This document shows positions 16,842-26,013 of a DNA stretch of 64,000 nt, piece after piece. The notes beneath the pieces were generated by a model. The model was given only the letters and a program-made list of their open reading frames with translations. It searched no databases and was not told the origin of the DNA. Position numbers and translations under genes: made by a program. Source of the stretch: Fibrobacter sp. UWR4 (GTDB lineage: Bacteria > Fibrobacterota > Fibrobacteria > Fibrobacterales > Fibrobacteraceae); NCBI RefSeq assembly GCF_003149045.1, contig NZ_QGDU01000008.1, positions 52,572 through 116,571 of the forward strand. Reading direction: 5' to 3'. How positions within the stretch are numbered: position 1 is the first letter of the stretch; each line of letters begins with the position of its first letter.

Positions 16842-18380
16842 ATGTCTGTTGCAATGCAAGATGTAATGAAGCAGTCCGGCGTGGCTTTCGGTACCAGCGG
16901 TGCCCGCGGTCTCGTAAGTGCCATGACCGATCGCGTGTGCTATGTCTATGCACGATCCTTTATCAAGTACTGCGAAGCTTCCTACAAGTGCGATCACGAA
17001 ATCGCAATCGCTGGTGACCTGCGCCCCAGTACGGGTCGCATCTTGCAGGCTCTGGTGAAGGCTGGTGAAGATGCCGGCTGGAAGGTGACCTACTGCGGCC
17101 GCATTCCGTCTCCCGCAATCGCCCTCTATGGCTTGGACAAGAAGCTCCCCACCATCATGGTGACAGGCTCCCACATTCCCGCTGACCGCAACGGCATCAA
17201 GTTTAACCACCCCAATGGCGAAATTACCAAGGCCGACGAACAGGGTATCGTAAGCCAGAGTGTGGATTTCGATGAAGCACTTTTTGACGCTAAGGGCATG
17301 CTGGTGAACGCTCCGGAACTTCCTGCAGTTGAAAAGGAAGCGGAAGAAAACTACTGCCTGCGCTATCCCAAGTTCTTTGGCGAGAAGGCCCTGCAGGGTT
17401 TGACTATCGGCGTGTACCAGCATTCCGCGGTTGGCCGCGATATCGTGGTCCGCGTTCTTGAAAGCCTTGGCGCCTGCGTCAAGCCTTTTGGCCGCAGTGA
17501 CGTTTTCGTTCCCGTGGATACCGAAGCTATCCGCCCCGAAGATGAAGAACTGGCCCGCGAATTTACCCACAAGGATTACGTGGACGCCGTGTTCAGTACC
17601 GATGGCGACTCTGACCGCCCGCTTCTGGCCGATGACGTGGGCATGTGGCTCCGCGGTGACGTCCTTGGCATTCTCGCTTCCCAGGCTCTGGGTATCAAGC
17701 GCATCGCTACTCCCGTCAGCTGCAATACCTCTCTTGAAAAGTGCGGCAGCTTTGAAAAGATTGAACGTACCCGCATCGGTTCCCCCTATGTTATCGCCGG
17801 CATGGAAAGCCTTATGGAAGGTGACGCCGCTGCAAGTGCTGCCGCCGGCGTGTCCGTCGCGGGTTACGAAGCCAACGGCGGCTTTTTGCTGCAGACCGAC
17901 CTGAAGCGCACCGCATACGATGGCGTTACCCGCACTCTGCCCGCTCTCCCCACCCGCGATGCCTTGCTTCCCATGATTGCCGTAATGGTCATGGTCCGCG
18001 AAGAAAAGATGTGCGTGGTGGATTTGCTCCGCAAGCTTCCCAAGCGCTTTACCGTGAGCGATCGCCTCAAGGAATTCCCCACCGAGATTTCCAAGGCAAA
18101 GCTTGCAGAAGTCAAGGAAAAGAACCTGGGTGAAAAGCTGTTCGGCAAGTTTGCCGCAAAGCCCAGCAAGTTCAACAAGGGCGCACCCTTCCACGGTAAG
18201 ATGGTAAGCCTCAACGAAGTGGACGGCTACCGCATGGAATTCGACTCCGGTGACATCGTTCACCTCCGTCCCAGCGGCAACGCTCCGGAATTCCGCTGCT
18301 ATGTGGAAACCGAAGGCAAGGACCGTTCCGCCGAACTTCTGGCAGACTGCCTGAAGGTCATGGAAGGCTGGCGCAAGTAA
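16842..18380 (+). CDS. Phosphomannomutase/phosphoglucomutase-family phosphohexomutase
   Basis: This 512-residue alpha-D-phosphohexomutase has the four family motifs. GTSGARG is at the N-terminus. The phosphoserine loop TGSHIPADRNGIKF corresponds to the canonical TASHNP. The metal site is DGDSDRP, the sugar-specificity loop is YEANGGF, and the phosphate-binding loop is RPSGNAPEFR. It interconverts hexose-6- and hexose-1-phosphate for glycan precursor synthesis. Specificity for mannose versus glucose or glucosamine is not certain from motifs; GYEANGGF is typical of phosphomannomutases. The codon usage is strongly biased, suggesting high expression. Confidence 0.85.
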   Translation: MSVAMQDVMKQSGVAFGTSGARGLVSAMTDRVCYVYARSFIKYCEASYKCDHEIAIAGDLRPSTGRILQALVKAGEDAGWKVTYCGRIPSPAIALYGLDKKLPTIMVTGSHIPADRNGIKFNHPNGEITKADEQGIVSQSVDFDEALFDAKGMLVNAPELPAVEKEAEENYCLRYPKFFGEKALQGLTIGVYQHSAVGRDIVVRVLESLGACVKPFGRSDVFVPVDTEAIRPEDEELAREFTHKDYVDAVFSTDGDSDRPLLADDVGMWLRGDVLGILASQALGIKRIATPVSCNTSLEKCGSFEKIERTRIGSPYVIAGMESLMEGDAAASAAAGVSVAGYEANGGFLLQTDLKRTAYDGVTRTLPALPTRDALLPMIAVMVMVREEKMCVVDLLRKLPKRFTVSDRLKEFPTEISKAKLAEVKEKNLGEKLFGKFAAKPSKFNKGAPFHGKMVSLNEVDGYRMEFDSGDIVHLRPSGNAPEFRCYVETEGKDRSAELLADCLKVMEGWRK

Positions 18381-18386
18381 TGCTTA

Positions 18387-18426
18387 CGTCATTCTGAGCA
18401 TCGAAGATGCGAAAGATCCAGTGACG
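18387..18426 (+). repeat. REP-like interspersed repeat
   Basis: CGTCATTCTGAGCATCGAAG...GAAAGATCCAGTGACG, one copy of the window's interspersed element, between the mutase stop and the PorV-like gene. Confidence 0.75.
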
Positions 18427-18454
18427 TTCCACTCTTTTTTGTATTTTAAAACTC

Positions 18455-19381
18455 ATGATGAAGAAACTTCTAACAACTGCCCTGCTTTGTTCCGCTGCCA
18501 CCGCCTTCGCTGGCGAGTATTGGCATGTGGACCGCGGTGGGGTTTCCATGAAGTTCCTTTCCATGCAGGTTTCCGCCCGCAGTGCCGCCATGTCCGGCGC
18601 CGGTGTGGCGGACGTCGCCCGTGTGGCCGAAGCCTCCCGCAATCCTCTGGCGGCAAGTGCCGTAAGTGAAGCGGAACTGGGGCTGAACCAGCTGATCTTT
18701 AACGAGAACAGTGCCGACAATTTTATTTCGGCTTACTACGGCCTTCCCTTCAACGTCAAGAAGTATCCTCTTGCATTGACAATGTCCGTGGATTTTCTCG
18801 GTTACGATAACATCGAAGGTCGTGACGAGTACGGCAATAAAACTTCCGAGTATGGCGCCTACGCCTGGAGTGTTCAGGCTGGCCTTGGCAGCCGTGGGGA
18901 AGTATTCAACTGGGCTGCCGCCGCCCGCTTTGCAAGCCAGACTATTGACGATGAATCCGCTATTGCCTTCCTGATGGATGTAGGTGGCTCTTTCAAGGTG
19001 AACAAGTACTTCGCCTTCGCCGCCACCCTCACCAACTTGGGATATATGGGCGATTACGATGGGGAAGACGAAGCTGCCCCGCTGGCTGTACAGGCTGGCG
19101 TTACCGGGATCTTGCCCATTGCGGATAAGTGGAACATCCATCTTTCCGCTGACGGTTACCGCCGCGCGGATACGGACGCCCAGTGGCTCTTTGGCGGCGA
19201 ATTGAACTATATGGATGTTCTCTCCTTCCGGGCAGGTTATGCCATCCGTCCCGATACCGAAGACGGTATCAGCTGTGGTCTGGGCCTGAACTTCGGGATG
19301 ATCGTCTTTGACTACGGTTACAGTCCCCGTCCGGCATTTGGCGGCGGTGATCATCATCTGACCGTGGGTCTGAAGTTCTAA
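18455..19381 (+). CDS. PorV/PorQ-like outer-membrane beta-barrel protein
   Basis: This 308-residue protein has a signal peptide ending ATAFAG and the PorV/PorQ (UPF0164) opening: FLSMQVSARSAAMSGAGVADV...NPLA. Repeated amphipathic strands follow, ending in GLKF with a terminal Phe. In Bacteroidota these FadL-like barrels belong to or resemble type IX secretion components. In Fibrobacterota the role is less settled, so I call only the family. TTGTATTTTAAAA about 20 bp before the start is a plausible -10 region. Confidence 0.78.
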   Translation: MMKKLLTTALLCSAATAFAGEYWHVDRGGVSMKFLSMQVSARSAAMSGAGVADVARVAEASRNPLAASAVSEAELGLNQLIFNENSADNFISAYYGLPFNVKKYPLALTMSVDFLGYDNIEGRDEYGNKTSEYGAYAWSVQAGLGSRGEVFNWAAAARFASQTIDDESAIAFLMDVGGSFKVNKYFAFAATLTNLGYMGDYDGEDEAAPLAVQAGVTGILPIADKWNIHLSADGYRRADTDAQWLFGGELNYMDVLSFRAGYAIRPDTEDGISCGLGLNFGMIVFDYGYSPRPAFGGGDHHLTVGLKF

Positions 19382-19415
19382 CCGTTCCTCACGGCATTCT
19401 GAACAAGCGAATATC

Positions 19416-20423
19416 TCAAGTAGGTTCCGCCTGCGGGGTGGCACCTTGGTGTTTCCGCACTTGGTAGCAAAGGCTCCCTCTGCTGATCCCAAGCTTTTGC
19501 GCGGTAACGGTCTTGTTCCAGTTGTTTCTGTGAAGTTCCTCCCGAAGGATGTTCCAGTCCGGCGTCGGATTGTATAGTCTGGAATCTTCCTGCGTAGGGA
19601 GGCGGCTCATTTCTCGGGCATGTCCGTAGGGCGGATCCGCGAACTCGTCCCGAAGGATTTCCCCTAGGGAGGTTCCGTGGGGCCGGAGCAGGGCGTAACG
19701 CTGCAGCACGTTCTTTAACTGACGGACATTTCCCGGCCAGGGTTTGCTGGCGAGGGACTGCACCTCCTGCGTCGATAGAGGTGGCGCTATGGAACAGCCT
19801 GCGGCCGCCTGATTGTGACGGCCCGCGACGTACCCGCCAGAGGGACTCCCGAGGTAAGTGCTTTCCTGGCTGTAGATTGCTTCTCGCCAGAGGTTCTGCG
19901 CCAGCGTGGCGAAGTCCGTACGTTCCCGTAGGGCGGGGATTTTAATAGGGAAGACGTTCAGCCTGAAGTACAGATCCTCGCGGAAGCGTCCGGAGGCGAC
20001 TTCCTGACGTAAGTTCCTGTTGGTAGCGCAAATGAGCCGGAAGTCCACCGGGATGTTTGTGGTTGCGCCAAGAGGCATGACGGACCGTTCCTGGAGAATT
20101 CTCAATAACTTGCACTGGGCTTCCAGCGGCATTTCTCCGATTTCGTCTAGGAACAGTGTGCCTCCGTTGGCCGCCCGCACTACGCCAAGCTGGTCTCCCA
20201 CCGCGCCTGTGAACGCTCCTTTTCGGGAACCTTCCAGGATGCTTTCTGTGAGGCTGTGGGCGATGGCTCCGCAGTTGAGGGCGATAAATGGTCCGTTACT
20301 ACGCTTGCTGTGGTCGTGTATGAATCGTGCCGCCACTTCCTTGCCTGAACCGGATTCTCCTTGGAGCAGCACTGAAATGTTGGAGCTGGAGGCGATGTGT
20401 AGAAGGTTTTGTGTTTGTTTCAT
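19416..20423 (-). CDS. Sigma-54-dependent transcriptional activator without receiver domain
   Basis: This 335-residue enhancer-binding protein starts directly in the AAA+ domain. It has Walker A GESGSGKE (24-31), the sigma-54 contact loop GAFTGA, Walker B GGTLFLDEIGEM, and the sensor segments ATNRNL and FREDLYFRLNVFPI. A low-complexity insertion (YLGSPSGGYVAGRHNQAAAG) precedes the WPGNVRQLKN sensor 2. The C-terminus is a Fis-type helix-turn-helix (NWNKTVTAQKLGISRGSL). Lack of an N-terminal receiver or PAS domain suggests a PspF-like activator controlled by a partner or by expression level. It faces lysC divergently across a 223-bp gap. Confidence 0.88.
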   Translation of the reverse strand: MKQTQNLLHIASSSNISVLLQGESGSGKEVAARFIHDHSKRSNGPFIALNCGAIAHSLTESILEGSRKGAFTGAVGDQLGVVRAANGGTLFLDEIGEMPLEAQCKLLRILQERSVMPLGATTNIPVDFRLICATNRNLRQEVASGRFREDLYFRLNVFPIKIPALRERTDFATLAQNLWREAIYSQESTYLGSPSGGYVAGRHNQAAAGCSIAPPLSTQEVQSLASKPWPGNVRQLKNVLQRYALLRPHGTSLGEILRDEFADPPYGHAREMSRLPTQEDSRLYNPTPDWNILREELHRNNWNKTVTAQKLGISRGSLCYQVRKHQGATPQAEPT

Positions 20424-20554
20424 TTGAACTCCTCACCCTATACACGTTATTTTGGGTTGATTTGCATGGGCTTTCTTACTATTTTTACGCTCGCCCTTGA
20501 AATTTTACATTTGTATACGTAGAATGGAGACGTTTCAGGGTATCACAAGAGGCT

Positions 20555-20637
20555 GGCTTAGGCAAGTAGGTCCGAGTCGAAGGTTTGTCGCTCCGAATGG
20601 GGCGCGAGGCTTGGGACCCAGGGGCCGGCAGCCCAAA
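20555..20637 (+). promoter_or_regulatory. Possible structured leader of lysC
   Basis: The 150 bases before lysC contain nested complementarity: GGTCC near 20568 with GGGACC near 20615, an internal hairpin GCTCC-GAAT-GGGGC, and a distal GGGGC...GCCC helix. I compared it by eye with the lysine riboswitch core and see no match. It may be an unknown leader or just GC-rich sequence. Low confidence. Confidence 0.25.
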
Positions 20638-20646
20638 GGAAAAAAC

Positions 20647-21966
20647 ATGTCTAGAATCGTATGTAAGTTCGGCGGCAGCTCTGTTGCCGACGCTGGTCAG
20701 TTCAAGAAAATCAAGAACATCGTTTCCGCTAACGCAAAGCGCAAGGTGGTTGTGGTCTCTGCCCCGGGCAAGCGCAATCCCAAGGAAACCAAGCTGACCG
20801 ACCTTCTCTACAGCACCTATGATCTCGCTTCCAAACACCTGGATTTCTCCGAACCCTGGAACCTGATCCGCAATCGCTATCTTGAAATTTGTGCAGACCT
20901 GGGCATCGAACCCAAGGTTGCTGAAGACCTGGACAAGCTTGAAAAGCAGCTCCGCGACGACGTGGAAAGCATCACCACCGACTATCTCGTAAGCCGTGGC
21001 GAATACCTGAGCGCTCGCGTCATGTCCGTGTACCTGGGCGCAGAATTCGTGGATACTTATCCCATCATCACTTTCGATGAAAAGTACCGCATTCTGCCTT
21101 CCAGCTACGAAACCATCGCCAAGGCCCTTTCCGACGAGAACAAGCTCTACGTTCTTCCGGGCTTCTACGGTTCCAACACCCGTGGCGAACTGAAGACCTT
21201 CAGCCGCGGCGGCTCCGACATTACCGGCGCAATTCTCGCCAACGCTATCGACGCCGAAACCTACGAAAACTGGACCGACGTTTCCGGCATGCTGATGGCT
21301 GCCCCCCGCATCGTGGAAAATCCGCTGCCCATCGAATACGTGTCTTACCGCGAAATCCGCGAACTGGCCTACTCCGGCGCAAGCGTCCTTCATGACGAAT
21401 CCATCGCTCCTTGCCGCGCCAAGAAGATTCCTATCAATATCCGCAACACCAACCGCCCGGAAGACGCCGGCACCATCATCGGCCCCACTCCGGAATCCAC
21501 CAAGCTTCCCATTACCGGCGTTGCAGGCCGTAAGGGCTTCTCCATGATTTACATCGAAAAGTCCATGATGAACAAGGAAGTTGGTTTCGGTCGCCGCGTG
21601 CTTGCCGTTCTCGAAGGCGAAGGCCTTTCCTACGAACTGTGCCCCAGCGCCATCGACTCCATGAGCATCGTTGTGGATACTAAGAAGCTGGAAGCCGTTG
21701 AACACGTGGTCATGGAAGACATCACTCAGCAGATGCATCCGGACCGCATCAAGATCTTCAAGGGCATCAGCCTTATCGCTACCGTTGGCCATGGCATGAC
21801 CAACAAGATCGGTGTTGCTGCAAAGCTCTTCACCGCCCTTGCAGAAAACAGCGTCAACGTCCGAATCATCGACCAGGGTTCTTCCCAGATCAACATCATC
21901 ACCGGTGTGGATGAAGACGACATGAACAAGGCCATCAAGGCCATCTACGACGCATTCACTAAGTGA
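20647..21966 (+). CDS. lysC: Aspartate kinase (monofunctional)
   Basis: This 439-residue enzyme has the kinase opening CKFGGSSV, the substrate loop FSRGGSDITGA, and two C-terminal ACT domains that usually mediate feedback inhibition by lysine or threonine. It phosphorylates aspartate, the first step towards lysine, threonine, methionine and diaminopimelate. ATG 20647 is chosen because AAAGGA precedes it and the family begins here; the in-frame extension upstream is leader sequence. No homoserine dehydrogenase is fused. Confidence 0.92.
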   Translation: MSRIVCKFGGSSVADAGQFKKIKNIVSANAKRKVVVVSAPGKRNPKETKLTDLLYSTYDLASKHLDFSEPWNLIRNRYLEICADLGIEPKVAEDLDKLEKQLRDDVESITTDYLVSRGEYLSARVMSVYLGAEFVDTYPIITFDEKYRILPSSYETIAKALSDENKLYVLPGFYGSNTRGELKTFSRGGSDITGAILANAIDAETYENWTDVSGMLMAAPRIVENPLPIEYVSYREIRELAYSGASVLHDESIAPCRAKKIPINIRNTNRPEDAGTIIGPTPESTKLPITGVAGRKGFSMIYIEKSMMNKEVGFGRRVLAVLEGEGLSYELCPSAIDSMSIVVDTKKLEAVEHVVMEDITQQMHPDRIKIFKGISLIATVGHGMTNKIGVAAKLFTALAENSVNVRIIDQGSSQINIITGVDEDDMNKAIKAIYDAFTK

Positions 21967-21968
21967 TA

Positions 21969-22057
21969 CGCCGCAAGCGGCGTGTCATTCCTTCGACAGG
22001 CTCAGGACAGGCTCTGAGCGAAGCCGCAAAGCGGCGAAGTCGAAGGATCCAGTGACG
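21969..22057. repeat. Hairpin plus REP-like interspersed repeat after lysC
   Basis: A tight dyad (CGCCGC at 21969-21974, GCGGCG at 21977-21982) is followed by GTCATTCCTTCGACAGGCTCAGG...GAAGGATCCAGTGACG, a longer variant of the interspersed element with internal dyads. Confidence 0.75.
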
Positions 22058-22062
22058 AAAAA

Positions 22063-22095
22063 ACAGCCCGCAGTTCAACGCTGCGGGCTGTTTTA
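22063..22095. terminator. Bidirectional terminator between lysC and the FISUMP gene
   Basis: An 11-bp perfect stem (ACAGCCCGCAG at 22063-22073, CTGCGGGCTGT at 22081-22091) is followed by TTTT on the plus strand and preceded by A-rich sequence (T-rich on the minus strand). It serves the convergent genes on both sides. Confidence 0.92.
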
Positions 22096-22117
22096 GTGAA
22101 GAAAAGTTATGCTAGGA

Positions 22118-24328
22118 TTAGCATCCTCGACAAACGAGGGCGCCTTTTGAACATCTGCAACTATGACAACCATCAAGGAAGAATGTTTCTCCCTCTTCCT
22201 TGTCTGTGGGACATGTGTTGATATACTCCCACTTTTCATTCGTACAAGTGTAATACCCTTCTCTAGATGAGGATATTGATGCAATTTTACCTTCAATTTC
22301 TAATGTGCATATCCCATTTTCATATTCCAACTGCGTTACAGGTTCCCAGGTTTCATTTTTACACAAGTAAAAATCATTTTCGAATGACACAAGTTCGTTT
22401 TCTCTGCTAGTATTGCAATTCCCGTATGAATAAGGCGTTTCGATCCAAGCGCCTTCAGAACACATATAGTATACACCCCCGATAGGGCCTTTTTCTATTT
22501 CATTCTCTTTATGGGAGGTGCATGCTCCATAGGTGTATGTAGCCCAGTCTGTTTTTTCCCATTTAGAGCTATGGCAGATGTAGAATGCATTTCCATATTC
22601 GTATACGGAATTTTCAGTTTCACATGACTCTGGTAGAGGATCTTTCACGCAACGGATACTTCCGAAACTTTGTGAATGTCCGTAGATTTGTGATGATAGT
22701 TGATCAGAACTTAAAAAAATGAATTCGTTGTACCAATCAGCTCCAACGTCGTATTTGTCATTGAAATTTGGGATTCCTGCAAAACCATACTTGTCTTCGT
22801 ATTTGGTGCCCCAGCCAATACGAGATTTGAGATTTTCTTCTCCACCAACAATATCATATAGTTTATCCCAATCTTTTGATGTTGGGAGGCGCCAACCATT
22901 TGGGCAAATCCCTTGAATAGAGGTGTCGAATAGACAGTTCTTCCCAGCTCCGCATTTTTTTCCGAATTCTTTATAAATTTGGAGTGAATCTATTGCTGCA
23001 GACCAGTCGTAGATCGCTCCCGCAACATCGCATTTTTTTTCTTCAACGGTCCAGTTTTCATATTCTCGGGCGCCACACCAAACATGTTTTTTTAGGGATG
23101 TAGTGCTGACTGAATCTAAATAATTGAGATTTTGCGCCATCCAAGTTTGAACAAATTCTCCTTTTTCTATGGTGACTGTTTTATAAGATTTGTTATCTCG
23201 ATCATCTTCAAGGATTCCGTATGTAATACTAGGATTTAAATAAATGTCACGAGGTAAATCCCATTGCATTTCTCTTGCTTTGAACCATTTTTTTTCAAAA
23301 CAAATATATTCTGTTTCGTAGTACACTTCATTTATGTCATCCGCATAGTGAATGATGTCCATTTCTCCTTGGCGTCTAGCTGTACAACCGTTTATTTCAG
23401 AGTGATCTTCTTCTGAAATGCTAGCTCTCCAACCATTATTGTCTTTGTCAAAGACGTAATATTCGTTGACATTGACGTTGCCTGTTTTCCAGGCTCCATC
23501 GATTGTATCGGGTACCCAACCGTACGTATCAATGACGAATTTAGATGCTGCGACCCACTTTAAATCTATGCAAGAAAAATAGCTGTTAGATTCTGTTTTT
23601 TGGGTTATTCCTTCCTTTGCATGAGTGCAACCGCCAAAACCTAATTCACAATCAATATCGTCTCCTATTCGCCAGTTATTATATGCAGAACTGGTATCGT
23701 ATACATAGCAGTTCTCTGTTTGTATTTGTCCAAATTTTGTGTCACCATCTTTACCAGACTCCCAACGATAAGTATCTACTTCAAATGTGTTTGCTTCGGA
23801 CCAAGCAGAGTTTTTGCAAATGAAATAGGTTCTGCTGACCAGACCGATGGAATCTTCTATGTTTTCAACACATTCGCCATGTTCTGCGATAATGTCTTCA
23901 AGGCAAACTAAATCCCCCGAATACTTTTTGCAATCTTCCTTCTCGCAACTTTCGTAGTCAACGGCGTGACTTCCGTCAGGGCATAAATATAGCGCAGTCA
24001 CTGCACTAGAAGATGAACTAGAGGATTGATTGCTTTCTGATGAAGAACTTTTTGATTCGTGTTGAATTGTGGAGGAAAGATGCGTTGTAGTGTTTGAACT
24101 TGAACTTTTGGGATGGTCAGAAACAACAGGACTCCATGCGCCGTCTTTACAGATACGGTCTCCTCCGTCAATGGTGGAAACTTGCGTACCTTCAATATAT
24201 TTATCGCACTCAATGGATCCTGCTGTTAATCGTTCCTGGTATTCATCTTTAATATCATCAGCATAGTCACTACAGGCGTTGAGAAGTAAAAGTATGGAGA
24301 TGGATAATAATGCGTATAACTTTTTCAT
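22118..24328 (-). CDS. Large FISUMP-domain lipoprotein with repeated Cys/Trp modules
   Basis: This 736-residue lipoprotein has the lipobox LNAC and a Ser-rich linker. Eight or so modules of about 30-60 residues share C...(Y/F)xC...W (for example ECVENIEDS...YFICKNSAW; NTSRENELV...FYLCKNETW). The Fibrobacter major paralogous (FISUMP) domain sits in the middle, with WMAQNLNYLD, GICPNGWRLPTSKDW and SIRCVKD. The last ~30 residues are Cys-rich (CHSCRCSKGALVC), like a VWC or pacifastin-type module. ATG 24328 has AGGGGA upstream; the longer open frame is not used. It is probably a secreted surface protein of unknown function, co-transcribed with the PEGA gene 11 bp upstream. Confidence 0.8.
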   Translation of the reverse strand: MKKLYALLSISILLLLNACSDYADDIKDEYQERLTAGSIECDKYIEGTQVSTIDGGDRICKDGAWSPVVSDHPKSSSSNTTTHLSSTIQHESKSSSSESNQSSSSSSSAVTALYLCPDGSHAVDYESCEKEDCKKYSGDLVCLEDIIAEHGECVENIEDSIGLVSRTYFICKNSAWSEANTFEVDTYRWESGKDGDTKFGQIQTENCYVYDTSSAYNNWRIGDDIDCELGFGGCTHAKEGITQKTESNSYFSCIDLKWVAASKFVIDTYGWVPDTIDGAWKTGNVNVNEYYVFDKDNNGWRASISEEDHSEINGCTARRQGEMDIIHYADDINEVYYETEYICFEKKWFKAREMQWDLPRDIYLNPSITYGILEDDRDNKSYKTVTIEKGEFVQTWMAQNLNYLDSVSTTSLKKHVWCGAREYENWTVEEKKCDVAGAIYDWSAAIDSLQIYKEFGKKCGAGKNCLFDTSIQGICPNGWRLPTSKDWDKLYDIVGGEENLKSRIGWGTKYEDKYGFAGIPNFNDKYDVGADWYNEFIFLSSDQLSSQIYGHSQSFGSIRCVKDPLPESCETENSVYEYGNAFYICHSSKWEKTDWATYTYGACTSHKENEIEKGPIGGVYYMCSEGAWIETPYSYGNCNTSRENELVSFENDFYLCKNETWEPVTQLEYENGICTLEIEGKIASISSSREGYYTCTNEKWEYINTCPTDKEEGETFFLDGCHSCRCSKGALVCRGC

Positions 24329-24339
24329 TATGATATCCC

Positions 24340-25860
24340 CTAAAATGCGAAAGACAGACCGACGCCAATGGCGCCTACAATTGCGGTGATAATACCGGCG
24401 GTTCTTAACTTTTGGCCATTTTCGGCATCTTTCAAATTCTTCTTGTATTCCGCAGTATTCTTGAAACCCTTCTCGCTTGCGCTCTTTGCGTTGCTGTTGC
24501 CTACTATTGCGAGAATGGCTCCTGTTGCAGTGACTGCTCCGCTTGCAGCAATCAATCCCCAATGAAAATCTTTAGAATTTTCAAGTGATGTTTCTGGAAT
24601 GTTTGTAGGAATTTCTGCAGGAGTTTCTGCTGCTACTTCAGTTGGTTCTGGAATTGCGATTGGCGTAGGCTGTGGAGGTTCTCCCATGGAATGTGTGATT
24701 TTTGTGACTTCATGCCATTTTAGTTCGGTTTTCACTTCTTCGGCATAGGTAGAGTCGCCTACAGTAATTTGGGAGCAAAGTGGAATAGTTCCAGAGAATG
24801 GTGTTTTTCCAATAGGGGCTCCGTCAATATATACGGTTACTTCTTGTGGAACATCATTTTTTTCCACATTCAGTTCAAGACCGCATGAACCGCGAACAAG
24901 CTTTTTTTCAATAGTCTGGTTTTTCCCTTTCTCGATGGCGACATTAAAATGAGCAGGATCGTAGCAGGGGTGGCTAATGGTAACCTGGTGGGGACCTTGG
25001 TCAAGAAGGATGGCCAAATCTTTTTCTTTAGAACCATCAACAGTTAGCGTTACGTCTTTCAAATCGCCGATGCTATCGGTCAGCGAGGGGGAAACGTTTA
25101 AGTAACCAAAGATGGGTTCCAATGTCAAGGATACTCGCTGATTGTTTTCAGTGATAGCAACTGTAACTTCGGTGTCGTCGTAGTGTTCCTTACTGGCTAC
25201 AAAACGATGCTCGCCTGCTTCCAACAAAACCTTACAAGGAGTACTTGTGCACTTGGGAACCCCCTTGCCATCCACCGTGGGGAGGGCTCCTTCCGGATTG
25301 GATGTGATTTCTACGATGACCTTTTGAATAGCCTGGAATGCAAAAGCGTTATCGACGGAAAATTCTCCCCATCCAGTTCCTGCGTTTTTGACCTTCTTGA
25401 AAAATTCTTCGGATTGTTCCTTGATGATTTGTTCAACATCGTTGATAGTACTGCCTTTGCCGTTAAAACTGGAAATCAATTTGTTACCGGCAGTCTCGTA
25501 CATTTCTACACTGATGGCCAGTTCTCCACTCACCAAAGTAATACGGGCTTGGGAAACGTAGTCTGCAGCGATATTTCGACCTGTTTCGGCAAGACAGCTT
25601 CCTTCACAGTCTTCAATGGTTTTGCCGGGAGGAAGCATCACATTGATGTTCTCGCGAGTCATGATGGTGAAGTTCTGCTCCGCAGGTAAGCTTTGAATTG
25701 CAAGACCTCGTAAAACGTCGGTAAGGTAACGGCGTTCTTCCGTGGAGATTTTATCCTTTGCGGAAGGTTCCGAAATGGTTTCAAGAATTGCAACGTATTT
25801 TGCCCACAGAGTCTGAGGGACAATGCAAAAGGCTAATAAAAGAAAGAATAGACGTTTCAT
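24340..25860 (-). CDS. PEGA-domain envelope protein with C-terminal membrane segments
   Basis: This 506-residue protein has a signal peptide (MKRLFFLLLAFCIVPQTLWA). Residues about 20-165 form an N-terminal domain typical of secreted Fibrobacter proteins that begin KYVAILETI and carry TEERRYLTDVLRGLA. Two or three PEGA-like beta modules follow (ITSNPEGALPTVDGKGVPKCTSTPC onward; VTVYIDGAPIGKTPFSG). Then come a Pro/Glu-rich linker and two hydrophobic helices at the C-terminus (GLIAASGAVTATGAILAIVG; AGIITAIVGAIGVGL). It likely sits in the periplasm or envelope. Upstream member of a two-gene operon with the FISUMP lipoprotein. Confidence 0.75.
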   Translation of the reverse strand: MKRLFFLLLAFCIVPQTLWAKYVAILETISEPSAKDKISTEERRYLTDVLRGLAIQSLPAEQNFTIMTRENINVMLPPGKTIEDCEGSCLAETGRNIAADYVSQARITLVSGELAISVEMYETAGNKLISSFNGKGSTINDVEQIIKEQSEEFFKKVKNAGTGWGEFSVDNAFAFQAIQKVIVEITSNPEGALPTVDGKGVPKCTSTPCKVLLEAGEHRFVASKEHYDDTEVTVAITENNQRVSLTLEPIFGYLNVSPSLTDSIGDLKDVTLTVDGSKEKDLAILLDQGPHQVTISHPCYDPAHFNVAIEKGKNQTIEKKLVRGSCGLELNVEKNDVPQEVTVYIDGAPIGKTPFSGTIPLCSQITVGDSTYAEEVKTELKWHEVTKITHSMGEPPQPTPIAIPEPTEVAAETPAEIPTNIPETSLENSKDFHWGLIAASGAVTATGAILAIVGNSNAKSASEKGFKNTAEYKKNLKDAENGQKLRTAGIITAIVGAIGVGLSFAF

Positions 25861-26013
25861 AGGCGAATTTGTATTAAGCTGTAATGTAAATATATATTAT
25901 CATTTCGTTTTGAGCTTGATTACCTAAATTTTGGATGGGAAAAATTGAGGAGAATCAAATGAGGGTGTGTGTGTCTCCTTTTTGTCTTTTGGCAAATTTT
26001 TATATTACCCCAC

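Noticed and set aside
16773..18263. A 496-codon open frame antisense to the phosphohexomutase gene
   Set aside because: The sense strand carries all mutase motifs; the antisense frame is a codon-bias artefact. The same applies to long antisense frames at 20485-21792, 41316-43406 and 52736-54157.
20440..20475. Sigma-54 (-24/-12) promoter near the activator gene
   Set aside because: A TTGGG...TTTGCAT sequence is present, but the GG-to-GC spacing is two bases too short.
20565..20640. tRNA-like gene before lysC
   Set aside because: A GTCCGAGTCG segment resembles a T-arm, but no acceptor stem or CCA-proximal pairing can be formed.
20497..20646. Lysine riboswitch before lysC
   Set aside because: No match by eye to the conserved lysine aptamer core, although some pairing exists.
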